Source: Hyphomonadaceae bacterium
Lineage (GTDB): Bacteria > Pseudomonadota > Alphaproteobacteria > Rhizobiales > Hyphomicrobiaceae
Length of the DNA: 64,000 nucleotides
NCBI GenBank assembly: GCA_019747815.1
Contig: JAIEQJ010000060.1
Location: forward strand, 1 to 64,000
Direction: 5' to 3'
The notes under the pieces are model-generated. The model saw nothing but the letters and a program-made list of their open reading frames with translations. It made no database searches and was not told where the DNA came from. A program made the translations under genes and the position numbers. Shown piece by piece: positions 25,163 through 33,989 of the stretch. Numbering within the stretch: the first letter of the stretch is position 1; every line of letters begins with the position of its first letter.

Positions 25163-27588
25163 CGGCGGCACACCACGGGATCGATCAAGGCCTGTCCGGG
25201 TGCATGCGCATGCACAATCGTGGCCCGGCAGTCCTGCCCGGCGGAGCTGACCACGACCCGTGTCGTCGCCTCGAGGTCCTTGAGGAACGCCTGCCCGTCA
25301 TAGCCGATCACGAACTCGCCCTCCCGGTTCTCGATCCGGCCACGGCTGCCCGGCGGCAGGAAGGCGCCGTCGGGGCTGCGAAACACCACCACTGCCGATG
25401 GCACATCGCGGCGCACCCCGAAATCGACGGCAACGCCGCTGCGGTCGCCGGGCGCGACCTCGACCTCGGTGCGGGGGACGTCGGCGCCGACGGGCAGGTT
25501 GGCAGGGTCGATGGAGATCTTGGCCTTCTGGTAGGAGCGCAGACCGGTCACCAGAGCCTTGCCGTCGCTGCCCGTGACGGCGGTCCGGCGGTTCTCGTAG
25601 AGCACATCCACATCCGCAGCCCCGACATCGACGATGGCGAAGGCATCATCGATCCGGTTGGCCAGGAAAACGCCGTCCTTGGTCGTCACCACGGCGCCAT
25701 TGATCTCGGCCGTGGCGGCCACGTTGCTGCCGCGGCTGAAAACGCGCGCCTGCACCGTGGCCCGCTCGCCGCGGTAGGCTGCGGCGGCCATGGCCGTCTC
25801 CGTTTCTCGGGTCGAGACGCGGGCCTGCCATCCCACGCTGCCGGGTTCGCGCCCCAGCGGCTGCATGGCATCGGCCGCATAGATCGTGCCGCCTCGGTCG
25901 TGCGTCACGCTGGCGACCGAGCTGACATTGCCGCCCAGCGGGACCAGGACGCCGAAATACAGGCCGAAGTTCCGGTCGGCGGAAAAATCGTGGAAGGCGG
26001 TTGCCAGCAGCGTCATGTTATTGCCCAGCGGGCGCGAATAGGACGCGGTTACAATACTGTTGGTCGGAGCATCCACATATTCAATGCGCGCGATATTGAA
26101 GGCGAGCCGGGTGTTGTCGAACGGCATCGGAATGCCGATGGAGAACTGGTCGAGCGCGCGCGGGGGGAGAACGCCGGTCCAAAATCTCGGGAAGAACGCG
26201 CCATTGAAGATCCGGCCGTTGCCCTCGGCCGTGACCGATGCAAGATCGGCATAGTCGCCGAAGCTGCGCTGGCTGCTCACACGCCCGTCGAAGCCCAGAA
26301 ACTGGAAGTCGAGGGCGCCGTACGCCTGGCTGCCGAGGTTGCCGTCTGCCGCGCTGAGGCTGAAGGCGCCCGACAGCCTGCCCCAGGCCGCCAGCCGGGC
26401 GACGGCGCCGATGCCGGCATTGATGAGATTCGGCGCGGCCTCCCCGTGCCCCTCCACGGTCACCCCGTCGGTCAGTCCGTAGCGTCCGCTCAAGGAGCCG
26501 ATCGGCTGGGCCCAGTAGTCGTCCGACACGATGCCGTAGTTGCGCCGCGCAAAGCCGGCCTCCGCGGAGAAATCGTAGAGGCCGGCGCGCAGCAGCGCGG
26601 CGGACGCGTAGAACGGCGCGGTGGCGACCGTCTCGCGTCCGGCTGCGTCCCGCAGCACGATGCGGGCCGCCCCGGCGCCCGATGTGACAGGGATGTTGTT
26701 GATCTCGAACGGGCCGGCGGGCACCTCGCCGCTGTAGGCCTTGGCGCTGTTGACATAGATGTCCACGGTGGATGGCACGGCGGCACTGCCGGCAAAGCTC
26801 GGCAGCGGCATGGTGATGAGGTCGGGCCGCAGGATGAAGTTGCGCTGCGCCTGCAGGCCGCCCATGCGGACGGGGCGCGTCCAGGCCAGGCCGCCCGATA
26901 TGACGTCTCCCAGCCGATAGGTGATGAGCCGGTCGGTGTCCGACAGGATCCAGGTGGTGTCGAGCCGCAGCAGCGGCGTGTCCGAGCCGGTGAGGCCGCG
27001 AACCAGCCCGGAGAGCACCACGGTGCCGTAGGGCCCGAAGAAGCGGCTGTCCAGCGTGGCCGAGATCGCATCGAACGTCGCCTCGCCCCAGTTGCCATAC
27101 TGCACGCCCGCCGATCCGAACAGATTGTAGTTGAAGACGGCGCCGGTGGTGTTGACGAGCGCATGAGCCGGCGGCGACGCTGGCCTTCCGGCATCCAGCC
27201 GCTTCGGCAGTCTCGCGGCGCCGTCGATGACAATATCGATCGTCTGCATCTGCCGCGAGTAGCGGTAGATAACGCCTGGAATGTCATCGAGCACAATGAG
27301 GCCGCTGCCCTGCCGGCTCGCGGGAACGCTGATGCCAAGCTCCGCAAGCTCGCGGGCCGTGGCCCCGATCCGTCCCCCTGGGAGCAGCGTGAAGGCGCCA
27401 ATCAGGTTGCTGGGAGCACCGTTGATGGCAACCTCGAGTTGCAGCTCGAGAGCGTCGTTGCGTGCGTGCGCCGGTGCGGCGAAGACCATGGATACGAGAA
27501 GGCACGCAGCCACAACTAACCACAGACAACCCTCGAAACCATCCTCACCGCCGCGCCCGCACAACCCCTGTCGTTTCCAGTGGCCCAT
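25159..27588 (-). CDS. Fimbrial outer-membrane usher
   Basis: An 809-residue usher that threads pilus subunits through the outer membrane. A signal peptide ends near FAAPAHARND. An N-terminal chaperone-binding domain follows (ELGISVPASRQGSGLIVLDD), then a long beta-barrel (about 120-640) with a plug region, and C-terminal domains ending in QDCRATIVHAHAPGQALIDP. It belongs to the archaic (Csu or sigma-fimbria) class by its operon partners. The ATG at 27588 overlaps the chaperone gene by 44 bases; a GTG at the hydrophobic segment is an alternative. Confidence 0.88.
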   Translation of the reverse strand: MGHWKRQGLCGRGGEDGFEGCLWLVVAACLLVSMVFAAPAHARNDALELQLEVAINGAPSNLIGAFTLLPGGRIGATARELAELGISVPASRQGSGLIVLDDIPGVIYRYSRQMQTIDIVIDGAARLPKRLDAGRPASPPAHALVNTTGAVFNYNLFGSAGVQYGNWGEATFDAISATLDSRFFGPYGTVVLSGLVRGLTGSDTPLLRLDTTWILSDTDRLITYRLGDVISGGLAWTRPVRMGGLQAQRNFILRPDLITMPLPSFAGSAAVPSTVDIYVNSAKAYSGEVPAGPFEINNIPVTSGAGAARIVLRDAAGRETVATAPFYASAALLRAGLYDFSAEAGFARRNYGIVSDDYWAQPIGSLSGRYGLTDGVTVEGHGEAAPNLINAGIGAVARLAAWGRLSGAFSLSAADGNLGSQAYGALDFQFLGFDGRVSSQRSFGDYADLASVTAEGNGRIFNGAFFPRFWTGVLPPRALDQFSIGIPMPFDNTRLAFNIARIEYVDAPTNSIVTASYSRPLGNNMTLLATAFHDFSADRNFGLYFGVLVPLGGNVSSVASVTHDRGGTIYAADAMQPLGREPGSVGWQARVSTRETETAMAAAAYRGERATVQARVFSRGSNVAATAEINGAVVTTKDGVFLANRIDDAFAIVDVGAADVDVLYENRRTAVTGSDGKALVTGLRSYQKAKISIDPANLPVGADVPRTEVEVAPGDRSGVAVDFGVRRDVPSAVVVFRSPDGAFLPPGSRGRIENREGEFVIGYDGQAFLKDLEATTRVVVSSAGQDCRATIVHAHAPGQALIDPVVCRR

Positions 27589-28273
27589 GGTTCGTAAGTG
27601 CCAGAATGGTGACGGTACTGCCCGGTGTGGGATTTGAGAGGGCGCCCTTGATCGACCAGCGCGCCATCGATCCGGCCAGCACATAGCCGGCCAGCCCGGG
27701 ACCGAACGACATGACCTCGCCCTGCGCACCCCGCACGCGCAGCGCGGCGATGCGCACGTGGTGCGCGCCTGGATTGCTGGCGGCGACGGTGATCCTGCCG
27801 GCGTGCTGCTCGATGGACCAGGCCAGGGGCGCGCTGGCGCTGGTCGCGCCGAGGAAGAAGACCGGAATCGAATAGCGAACGGCGAAGGTGACGCCGGAGT
27901 TGCGCGCGCCGGCCGGCTCGGGGACCTCGTCGATGAGGATGCGATAGCTCTCCTCCGTCTGCACCGGCTGCTGCGCGACGCGCACGATGCGGACCAGTTG
28001 CGTGGAGCCCGGTGTGATCTCGCTCAGCGGAGGGCTGATCACCACATCGCGCGTCTCGACCAGCTTGTCGGCCCCGTCCTGCAGGGTCCAACGAAACACG
28101 CGAACCTGGGCGGTGAGCGTCTTGCTGCCGAGATTGCGCAACTGCATGCTGGACGTGGCCGCGCGCTGCGGAACCTCGATGATGACCGGCGCCACCTGCA
28201 GCGACGCGGCGTGAGCCAGGGAGCATTGCAGCGCCAGCCCCAGCGCGATCAGCACGGCAGATACCCTCGACAT
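27545..28273 (-). CDS. Periplasmic fimbrial chaperone
   Basis: A 242-residue PapD-like two-domain immunoglobulin chaperone. A signal peptide (VLIALGLALQCSLAHA) precedes the mature start ASLQVAPVIIEVPQRAATSS. Other landmarks are LVRIVRVAQQPVQTEESYRI and SGVTFAVRYSIPVFFL. It donates a strand to fold SCPU subunits before hand-over to the usher. GGAGG lies nine bases before the ATG at 28273. The second gene of the four-gene operon. Confidence 0.9.
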   Translation of the reverse strand: MSRVSAVLIALGLALQCSLAHAASLQVAPVIIEVPQRAATSSMQLRNLGSKTLTAQVRVFRWTLQDGADKLVETRDVVISPPLSEITPGSTQLVRIVRVAQQPVQTEESYRILIDEVPEPAGARNSGVTFAVRYSIPVFFLGATSASAPLAWSIEQHAGRITVAASNPGAHHVRIAALRVRGAQGEVMSFGPGLAGYVLAGSMARWSIKGALSNPTPGSTVTILALTNHGPLETTGVVRARR

Positions 28274-28309
28274 CGCGCGACCTCCATCGCTGCTTGCGGG
28301 TCGGGACAA

Positions 28310-28828
28310 TCAGAACGTGACTGTGATCGTGACGGTATCGGTATACGTGTTCGGCGCCGGCGTCGGCTGCGGCGGCACCCGGCCGTAGATGGTGAAGGTG
28401 ATGGCCGAGCCCGTGCCCGTGCCGGGGACCGTGTCGGTGCCCACGGTATTGCCCCAGTTTACCGTGCGCGCGGGATTGGAGAACATCTGGTAGTCGACGG
28501 TGGCCGAGGCCGGGGAGATCATCTTGCGGGTGGCGATGGTGCCGCCGACCGTCGTGCCGGCATTGAGGCCGACATTGAAGGTCGTGGTATTCGTGCACAG
28601 CACGTCGAAGGTTGTGGTCTGGTCGACGTTGGCCGTGAGCAGGGTGGCGGTGCCGAAGTCGAGCGTGTTCGTCACCGAGATGATGCAGGTGCTGAGGATG
28701 ACGATGCGGGCCTGAAACGTGTTGGTGGCGGTCGCCGCCCAGGCCGCGGAGCCGCCGATGGCAGCCAGGCCGATGATGAGCCCGGCAAGCCGCCGACAAG
28801 CCGCCCGTGCCCTTCGACCTTCAGCCAT
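28310..28828 (-). CDS. Spore coat U-domain major fimbrial subunit
   Basis: A 172-residue secreted SCPU-domain protein. The signal peptide ends at AAWAAT. The mature part has FQARIVILSTCIISVTNTLD with the first Cys, FDVLCTNTTTFNVGLNAG with the second, and a C-terminal TYTDTVTITVTF. It would polymerise by donor-strand exchange as the shaft subunit of an archaic chaperone-usher fimbria. It is the first gene of the operon; only one such shaft gene is present, whereas Csu-type clusters often have two or three. Confidence 0.85.
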   Translation of the reverse strand: MAEGRRARAACRRLAGLIIGLAAIGGSAAWAATATNTFQARIVILSTCIISVTNTLDFGTATLLTANVDQTTTFDVLCTNTTTFNVGLNAGTTVGGTIATRKMISPASATVDYQMFSNPARTVNWGNTVGTDTVPGTGTGSAITFTIYGRVPPQPTPAPNTYTDTVTITVTF

Positions 28829-29123
28829 GGTGTGATTTCCCCGCGATTGTCGTCGCTTCAACAGCCGGAAAGAGCTGTCTAGATAAAACAATCAGGGTAA
28901 ACTTTGTGTTGAGCGCGAGAGTTGAATAAACCAATTCGGAATAAAAGACGCTGAGAATGGCATTTCGCGCTCGTTCATCTATAGGATAACCGTAATTATA
29001 GTGCAATGGGCGCTATTTGAATAACGATATTCTATATCCGACTGCTGCCGGGCCTAGTTTTGGCGAAGCCGCCCGCGGCGATGACCTCGAGCGGTGAAGA
29101 TGGGAGAAAGCGCTGTGAGCCGC
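28829..29123. other. AT-rich intergenic stretch upstream of the fimbrial operon
   Basis: This 295-base gap is visibly richer in A and T than its surroundings, especially 28860-29045. On the minus strand a TATAAT at about 28996-29001 could serve the fimbrial operon, although no well-spaced -35 is evident. No gene is seen. The composition suggests an acquired segment or a silencer-bound regulatory region. Confidence 0.4.
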
Positions 29124-30068
29124 TCACGCGCGGCGCTTGCGCTCGATCGCGTCCCAGATCAGGGCGGCAATGTCGGGTCCGCCGAAGGTCTTGATCTGCC
29201 GGATGCCCGTCGGCGAGGTGACGTTGATCTCGGTCAGGTACGGGCCGATCACGTCGATGCCGGTGAACAGGAGGCCGCGCGCTTTGAGCGCGGGCCCGAG
29301 CCGCGCGCAGATCTCCCGATCGCGCGGGGTGAGGCCGGTGGCGGTCGCCACGCCGCCCACGTGCAGGTTGGAGCGGGTTTCGTCGGCGGCGGGGATGCGG
29401 TTGAGGGCGCCTGCCACCTCGCCGTCCACCAGGATGATGCGCTTGTCGCCGGCGCGCACCTCGGGCCGGTACTGCTGCACCATGAACGGCTCGCGGAACA
29501 CGGTCTGGAACAGCTCGATCAGCGAGTTGAGGTTGGTGTCGCCCGGCGGCACGTGGAACACCGAAGCGCCGCCGTTGCCGTAGAGCGGCTTCAGGATGAT
29601 GTCCTTGTGCTCGGCGCGGAAGCGCTTCACGTCCTCGGCGTTGCGGGTGACGAGCGTGGGCGGCATCAGGTCGAGGAAATCGAGCACGAACACCTTCTCC
29701 GGCGCGTTGCGCACGTGCGCCGGGTCGTTGACCACGAGCGTCTTGGGGTGGATGCGCTCCAAGAGATGCGTGGTGGTGATGTAGGACATGTCGAAGGGCG
29801 GGTCCTGGCGCAGCAGCACCACGTCGAGCTCGCCGAGATCGACGGTGCGGGGATCGGACACGGCGTAGTGGGCGCCGACCTTGTCTTCGACGGTCAGAGT
29901 GGAGCCGTGTGCCAGCAGCCGCCCCGCATAGAGCGCCAGGTTCGCCGGCGTGTAGTAGAACAGGCTGTGCCCGCGGCGCTGCGCCTCGAGCAGCAGGGCA
30001 AAGGTGGAATCGCCGCGGATATCGATGCGGTCGATGGGGTCCATCTGGCAGGCGACAGTGAGCGGCAT
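29124..30068 (-). CDS. gshB: Glutathione synthetase
   Basis: A 314-residue ATP-grasp enzyme that joins gamma-glutamylcysteine and glycine. Motifs are [20 protein letters not shown] at the N-terminus, [37 protein letters not shown], and [20 protein letters not shown] with the metal-binding Glu and Asn. The length is normal. In related genomes gshB sits next to yraN; here a toxin-antitoxin pair lies between them. Confidence 0.96.
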   Translation of the reverse strand: MPLTVACQMDPIDRIDIRGDSTFALLLEAQRRGHSLFYYTPANLALYAGRLLAHGSTLTVEDKVGAHYAVSDPRTVDLGELDVVLLRQDPPFDMSYITTTHLLERIHPKTLVVNDPAHVRNAPEKVFVLDFLDLMPPTLVTRNAEDVKRFRAEHKDIILKPLYGNGGASVFHVPPGDTNLNSLIELFQTVFREPFMVQQYRPEVRAGDKRIILVDGEVAGALNRIPAADETRSNLHVGGVATATGLTPRDREICARLGPALKARGLLFTGIDVIGPYLTEINVTSPTGIRQIKTFGGPDIAALIWDAIERKRRA

Positions 30069-30081
30069 TGTCTTCGGGTCG

Positions 30082-30276
30082 CTAGAACTTCTTTTCGATA
30101 CCGGCTTGCTTCAGGACGATGTTGGCCCAGTGGTGTGATCTGATGTTGCTGTCCACGGGGAAGTTGCGGTTGGTGATTGGGCTGTACCAGATCTCGTGGT
30201 CTCCCTTACCCTTCCTGACGAACGTGCAGCCGTGATCCCGCAGGACGCGGATGACTTCGGGCGTGTAGCTCGCCAT
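30082..30276 (-). CDS. hicA: HicA-type mRNA interferase toxin
   Basis: A 64-residue double-stranded RNA-binding fold toxin of the HicA/YcfA family. Typical parts are [20 protein letters not shown] followed by the catalytic His in HEIWYSP, and a C-terminal IVLKQAGI. It should cleave mRNA when freed from its antitoxin. The ATG at 30276 follows the antitoxin stop by one base, in antitoxin-first order. It ends 14 bases before the gshB start, so it may affect gshB transcription. Confidence 0.85.
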   Translation of the reverse strand: MASYTPEVIRVLRDHGCTFVRKGKGDHEIWYSPITNRNFPVDSNIRSHHWANIVLKQAGIEKKF

Positions 30277-30277
30277 G

Positions 30278-30523
30278 TCACGCAGCAGCACGCGGATTGA
30301 CAATGCGCGCCGGGATCTCCGCGAAGATGTGCACGGGAATTTCCGCGCCGTCGAAGTCGACGTTGTTAAGCTCGATCAGTTCCTCAATGAGGGGCAGAGC
30401 CTTGGTGCGCAGTTCCTCGATCGTGTCGGCACCCGTGACGAACCCCGGGATGTCCTCGCTGGTGGCAACCCAGCCCTGGGCCTCGTCATCCCAGACGGCG
30501 CGAACCATGATCGATCGAAGCAT
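30278..30523 (-). CDS. hicB: HicB-like (DUF1902) antitoxin
   Basis: An 81-residue partially degraded RNase-H-fold antitoxin. The segment VRAVWDDEAQGWVATSEDIP followed by GFVTGADTIEELRTKALPLI matches the DUF1902/HicB N-terminal domain. No C-terminal DNA-binding domain is visible, so autoregulation would need another mechanism. GAGGAG lies upstream of the ATG at 30523. Paired with hicA. Confidence 0.82.
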   Translation of the reverse strand: MLRSIMVRAVWDDEAQGWVATSEDIPGFVTGADTIEELRTKALPLIEELIELNNVDFDGAEIPVHIFAEIPARIVNPRAAA

Positions 30524-30713
30524 CGGCAGAATCTCCTCGTGACCCTGACACTATAGGATAGTGGAAACGGTCCCGCCACCGACGCACCCACGGGCGCGAG
30601 TTGCCTATGCCTTGGACGCCAGATACAGCGTTTCCGGCAGATGCAATACTACCCACAATCGAAGCTTCCGTGGACGAGATGGCATCATGCAAGGGTAGGC
30701 TGCCATCGTTGGT

Positions 30714-31109
30714 TTAGCCTGGGCCCCGCCCGCTGGAGATGTGCAACGCATCCGGCAGATGCACGGGCAGCCGGCGCGGTAGCACCAGCACCGCATCCAG
30801 GCCCTGCGCGTGGTCGCGGTAGCGCCGGTTGCGGCTGACCCAGAATGCGGCGGCGCGCGCCATGCGCCCGGCCTGGCGCGGCGACAGCGCCGCCTCCGCC
30901 TCCAGCCGGGTGGCGCGGCGCTTGACCTCGACGAACGCGAGTCGCCCGCGGCGAACCGCAATGAGATCGATCTCGCCATAGGGCGTGCGCACGCGGCGGC
31001 CCAGGATGCGATAGCCCTTGGCCAGCAGCATCGCCGCCGCCATCAGCTCCGAGACCCGCCCGCGGCGGTTGCGGCCGATCCGCTCGGGGCTTGCGGGCTT
31101 GGCGTCCAT
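30714..31109 (-). CDS. yraN: YraN-family (UPF0102) endonuclease-like protein
   Basis: A 131-residue protein with the nuclease-like core RTPYGEIDLIAVRRGRLAFV then EVKRR, in which Glu, Asp and the Glu-x-Lys pair match the YraN catalytic layout. The role is unknown, but the family is often linked to rsmI and gshB. Start ATG 31109; a GTG 18 bases upstream is possible. rsmI, its common partner, is absent here and a molybdenum hydroxylase operon lies in its place. Confidence 0.85.
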   Translation of the reverse strand: MDAKPASPERIGRNRRGRVSELMAAAMLLAKGYRILGRRVRTPYGEIDLIAVRRGRLAFVEVKRRATRLEAEAALSPRQAGRMARAAAFWVSRNRRYRDHAQGLDAVLVLPRRLPVHLPDALHISSGRGPG

Positions 31110-31142
31110 CTCGCGTGCGATCCACACACATCAGCCGGGTGT

Positions 31143-31170
31143 CATGCCGGGGCTTGTCCCGGCATCCACG
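31143..31170. repeat. Palindromic repeat between yraN and the hydroxylase operon
   Basis: CATGCCGGGGCTTGTCCCGGCATC is a near-perfect hairpin of a type that is common between genes in Hyphomicrobiales. It lies between the stop of the large subunit and the yraN start and may also terminate the operon. Confidence 0.55.
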
Positions 31171-31205
31171 ATCCGCCTGCTCTGGCGTCACCCATCTCCC
31201 GGCCC

Positions 31206-33509
31206 TCACATCTTCGCCGTGCCCGCCGCGCGGGCCTCGTCGAGCGCCGCCAGCACCTTCGGCGGCGACATGGGCAGGTCGGTGAAGCGCACGCCGGTGG
31301 CATCGGCAAGCGCGTTGGCGATGGCGGCCATGGGCGGCACGATCGGCGTCTCGCCGACGCCGCGCACGCCGTAGGGATGGCGCGGATTGGGCACCTCCAC
31401 GATCACCGTGTCGATCATCGGCAGGTCGGAGGCCACCGGCACGCGGTAGTCGAGGAAGCCCGGGTTCTGCAGCCGGCCGTCGGGCCCGTAGATGTATTCC
31501 TCGTTGAGCGCCCAGCCGATGCCCTGGGCCACGCCGCCCTGGTACTGGCCCTCCACATAGCTTGGATGAATGGCGCGGCCCGCGTCCTGGATGGCCGTGT
31601 AGCGCACCACCGTCGCCTTGCCGGTCTCGGGGTCGATCTCGACGTCGGCGATGTGGGTGGCAAAGCTCGGCGCCGCGCCGTGCGCATTGATGCGGGCGTA
31701 GCCGGCGATTGGCCCGCCGGTCTTGCCGGCGATGCCCGCGATGTCGCTCAGCGTCATGGGCGCGTGCTTGCCCGCATTGGCGCCGGCGGGGCGCACGCCG
31801 CCGCTCATGTACTCCACGGCGTCCTCGGGCAGCTCCCACAGCTTCGCCGCGCGTTTGCAGGCCTCCTTGATGACCTCGCGCGCCGCTTCCACGGTCGCCA
31901 TGCCGCTCGAGAACGTGGCGCGGCTGCCGCCGGTCAGGAAATTGTAGCCGAGCTGCCCGGTGTCGCCGATCTGGACCCGAATTCTGTCCAGGTCCACGCC
32001 CAGCTCCTCCGCCGCCATCATGCACAGCGACGCGCGCAGACCGCCGATGTCGGGCGTGCCGGCGGTGAGCGACAGCGTGCCGTCCTCGTTGAGCTGCAGC
32101 GACACGGAGGTCTCGCCGCCGATATTGAACCAGAAGCCCGAGGCCACGCCGCGGCCCTGGTTCTTCTGCAAGGGCGTGCGCCAGTGGGCGTGCGCCTTGG
32201 CCGCCTCCAGGGTCTCGACGAAGCCGATCGGCCCGAATTTGGGCCCGTAGGCGGCCCTGGTGCCCTGCTTGGCCGCGTTCTTGAGGCGCAGCGCGATCGG
32301 GTCCATGCCGAGCTTGCGGGCGATCTCGTCGATCACGCTCTCGACCGCGAACTCCGAGATCGGTCCGCCGGGCGCGCGATAGGCGGCGACCTTGGGCCGG
32401 TTCGTCACCACGTCGTAGCCGACGACCTTCACGTTCTCGAGGTCGTAGGGGGCGAAGGCGCACATGGCGCCGGGCTGCACCGGGGAGCCGGCAAAGGCGC
32501 CGGCCTGGTATTTCAGCTCCGCCTCGCCCGCCACGATGCGCCCGTCCTTGCGGGCGCCGATCTTGACATGCACATGCGCGCCCGAGGTCGGGCCGCTGGC
32601 GCGGAACACCTCCTCGCGCGTCATGACCATCTTCACGGGCCGGCGCGCCTTCTTGGAGAGCGCGAGCGCCAGGGGCTCCAGGTAGACCACCGTCTTGCCG
32701 CCGAAGCCGCCCCCGATCTCCGCCGCCGTCACGCGCACCTTGCCGACGTCCCAGCCGAGCAGCCGCGCGCAGTGGGCGCGCACGATCCAGTGGCCCTGCG
32801 TCGTGACCCATACATCCGCCTGGCCGTCCTCGGACACGCTCGCCACGCAGGCGTGCGGCTCGATGTAGCCCTGATGCACCGGCTTGGTGGTGAACGCGCG
32901 CTCGACAATGATCTCCGCCTGGGCGAAGCCGGCGGCGACGTCGCCATGGCCGAACTCGACGCGCTTGGCCACGTTCGACGGGGTCTTCGGGGCCGGCTCG
33001 ACGCCGGCCGTGATCATGTCCTCGTGCAGCAGAGGGGCGCCCGGCTGCATGGCGTCCACCACGTCGATCACATGCGGCAGCACCTCGTAGTCGACCTTGA
33101 TGAGCTTCAAGGCCTGCTTGGCAATGCTGGTGCTGGTGGCGGCGACGGCCGCAATCGGATGCCCCTCGTAGAGCGCCTTCTCGCGCGCCATCACGTTGCG
33201 CACCACGTCGCGGTAGTTGATCATCATCTCGCCCGCCGGGATGAACTCGGAGGGCTGATCCTTGAAATCGTCGCGCGTCACGACGGCCTTGACGCCGGGC
33301 AGGTTGGCGGCAGCCGACACGTCGATCGCGCGGATGCGCGCATGCGGATGCGGGCTCCTGAGCACCTTGCCGACGAGCTGGCCCGGCATGGCCAGGTCGG
33401 CGCCGAACCTGGCGCGGCCCGTGACCTTGTCGACCCCGTCCGGCCGCACGGCGCGCGTGCCGACCCATTTGAACTGCGAGCTTGGCGCGTCCTTGACCTT
33501 TTCCTGCAT
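31206..33509 (-). CDS. Molybdenum hydroxylase large subunit (xanthine dehydrogenase/CoxL family)
   Basis: A 767-residue molybdopterin cytosine dinucleotide-binding subunit. It begins VGTRAVRPDGVDKVTGRARF. Mo-site segments are EIGGGFGGKT, the PKVAAYRAPGGP loop, GGSRATFSSGMATVEAAREV, and the catalytic Glu in GVRGVGETPIVPP near the C-terminus. The AYRAPGGP loop lacks the Cys motif of form I CO dehydrogenase, so CO oxidation is unlikely; an aldehyde or N-heterocycle is more probable. It is the third gene after the FAD and 2Fe-2S genes, with a three-base gap. Confidence 0.9.
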   Translation of the reverse strand: MQEKVKDAPSSQFKWVGTRAVRPDGVDKVTGRARFGADLAMPGQLVGKVLRSPHPHARIRAIDVSAAANLPGVKAVVTRDDFKDQPSEFIPAGEMMINYRDVVRNVMAREKALYEGHPIAAVAATSTSIAKQALKLIKVDYEVLPHVIDVVDAMQPGAPLLHEDMITAGVEPAPKTPSNVAKRVEFGHGDVAAGFAQAEIIVERAFTTKPVHQGYIEPHACVASVSEDGQADVWVTTQGHWIVRAHCARLLGWDVGKVRVTAAEIGGGFGGKTVVYLEPLALALSKKARRPVKMVMTREEVFRASGPTSGAHVHVKIGARKDGRIVAGEAELKYQAGAFAGSPVQPGAMCAFAPYDLENVKVVGYDVVTNRPKVAAYRAPGGPISEFAVESVIDEIARKLGMDPIALRLKNAAKQGTRAAYGPKFGPIGFVETLEAAKAHAHWRTPLQKNQGRGVASGFWFNIGGETSVSLQLNEDGTLSLTAGTPDIGGLRASLCMMAAEELGVDLDRIRVQIGDTGQLGYNFLTGGSRATFSSGMATVEAAREVIKEACKRAAKLWELPEDAVEYMSGGVRPAGANAGKHAPMTLSDIAGIAGKTGGPIAGYARINAHGAAPSFATHIADVEIDPETGKATVVRYTAIQDAGRAIHPSYVEGQYQGGVAQGIGWALNEEYIYGPDGRLQNPGFLDYRVPVASDLPMIDTVIVEVPNPRHPYGVRGVGETPIVPPMAAIANALADATGVRFTDLPMSPPKVLAALDEARAAGTAKM

Positions 33510-33512
33510 CGG

Positions 33513-33989
33513 TCAGGCTCCTCTCATCTCGGCGGCGGCGTCGAGCACGGCGCGCACGATCTTGTCATAGCCCGTACAGCGGCACAGATTGCCGGCCAGC
33601 CAGTAGCGCACCTCGGTCTCGGTGGGGTCGGGCGACCTTTCGAGCAGGGATTTGGCGGCCACCAGGAAACCCGGCGTGCAGATGCCGCATTGCAAGGCGG
33701 CGTGCTCCAGGAACTTGCGCTGCAGCGGGTGCAGCTCCTCGCCGTTGGCCATGCCCTCGATGGTGCCGATCGATGTGCCGGCGGCCTCGACACCCAGCAT
33801 CAGGCACGCGCACACCAGCCGGCCGTCGACGGTGACGCTGCAGGCGCCGCAGTCGCCGGTGGAGCAGCCTTCCTTGGTGCCGGTCAAGCCGAGCGCATCG
33901 CGCAGGACATCGAGCAGCGTGTCGCCGGGCTCGCACAGGAACTCGACCGGGTCCCCGTTGACGACAGCGGCAATGTGATGCTTGGCCAT
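33513..33989 (-). CDS. Molybdenum hydroxylase 2Fe-2S subunit
   Basis: A 158-residue electron-transfer subunit with two 2Fe-2S clusters. The plant-type cluster is in CSTGDCGACSVTVDGRLVCA and the second is in CGICTPGFLVAAK with NLCRCTGYDKIV. GGGAGAG precedes the ATG, and its first base pairs with the last base of the FAD-subunit stop (TGATG), so the two are translationally coupled. Confidence 0.93.
   Translation of the reverse strand: MAKHHIAAVVNGDPVEFLCEPGDTLLDVLRDALGLTGTKEGCSTGDCGACSVTVDGRLVCACLMLGVEAAGTSIGTIEGMANGEELHPLQRKFLEHAALQCGICTPGFLVAAKSLLERSPDPTETEVRYWLAGNLCRCTGYDKIVRAVLDAAAEMRGA

Noticed and set aside
25204-27519. Plus-strand open frame of about 770 codons opposite the usher
   Set aside because: Antisense shadow of the usher gene with no recognisable domain and no ribosome site.
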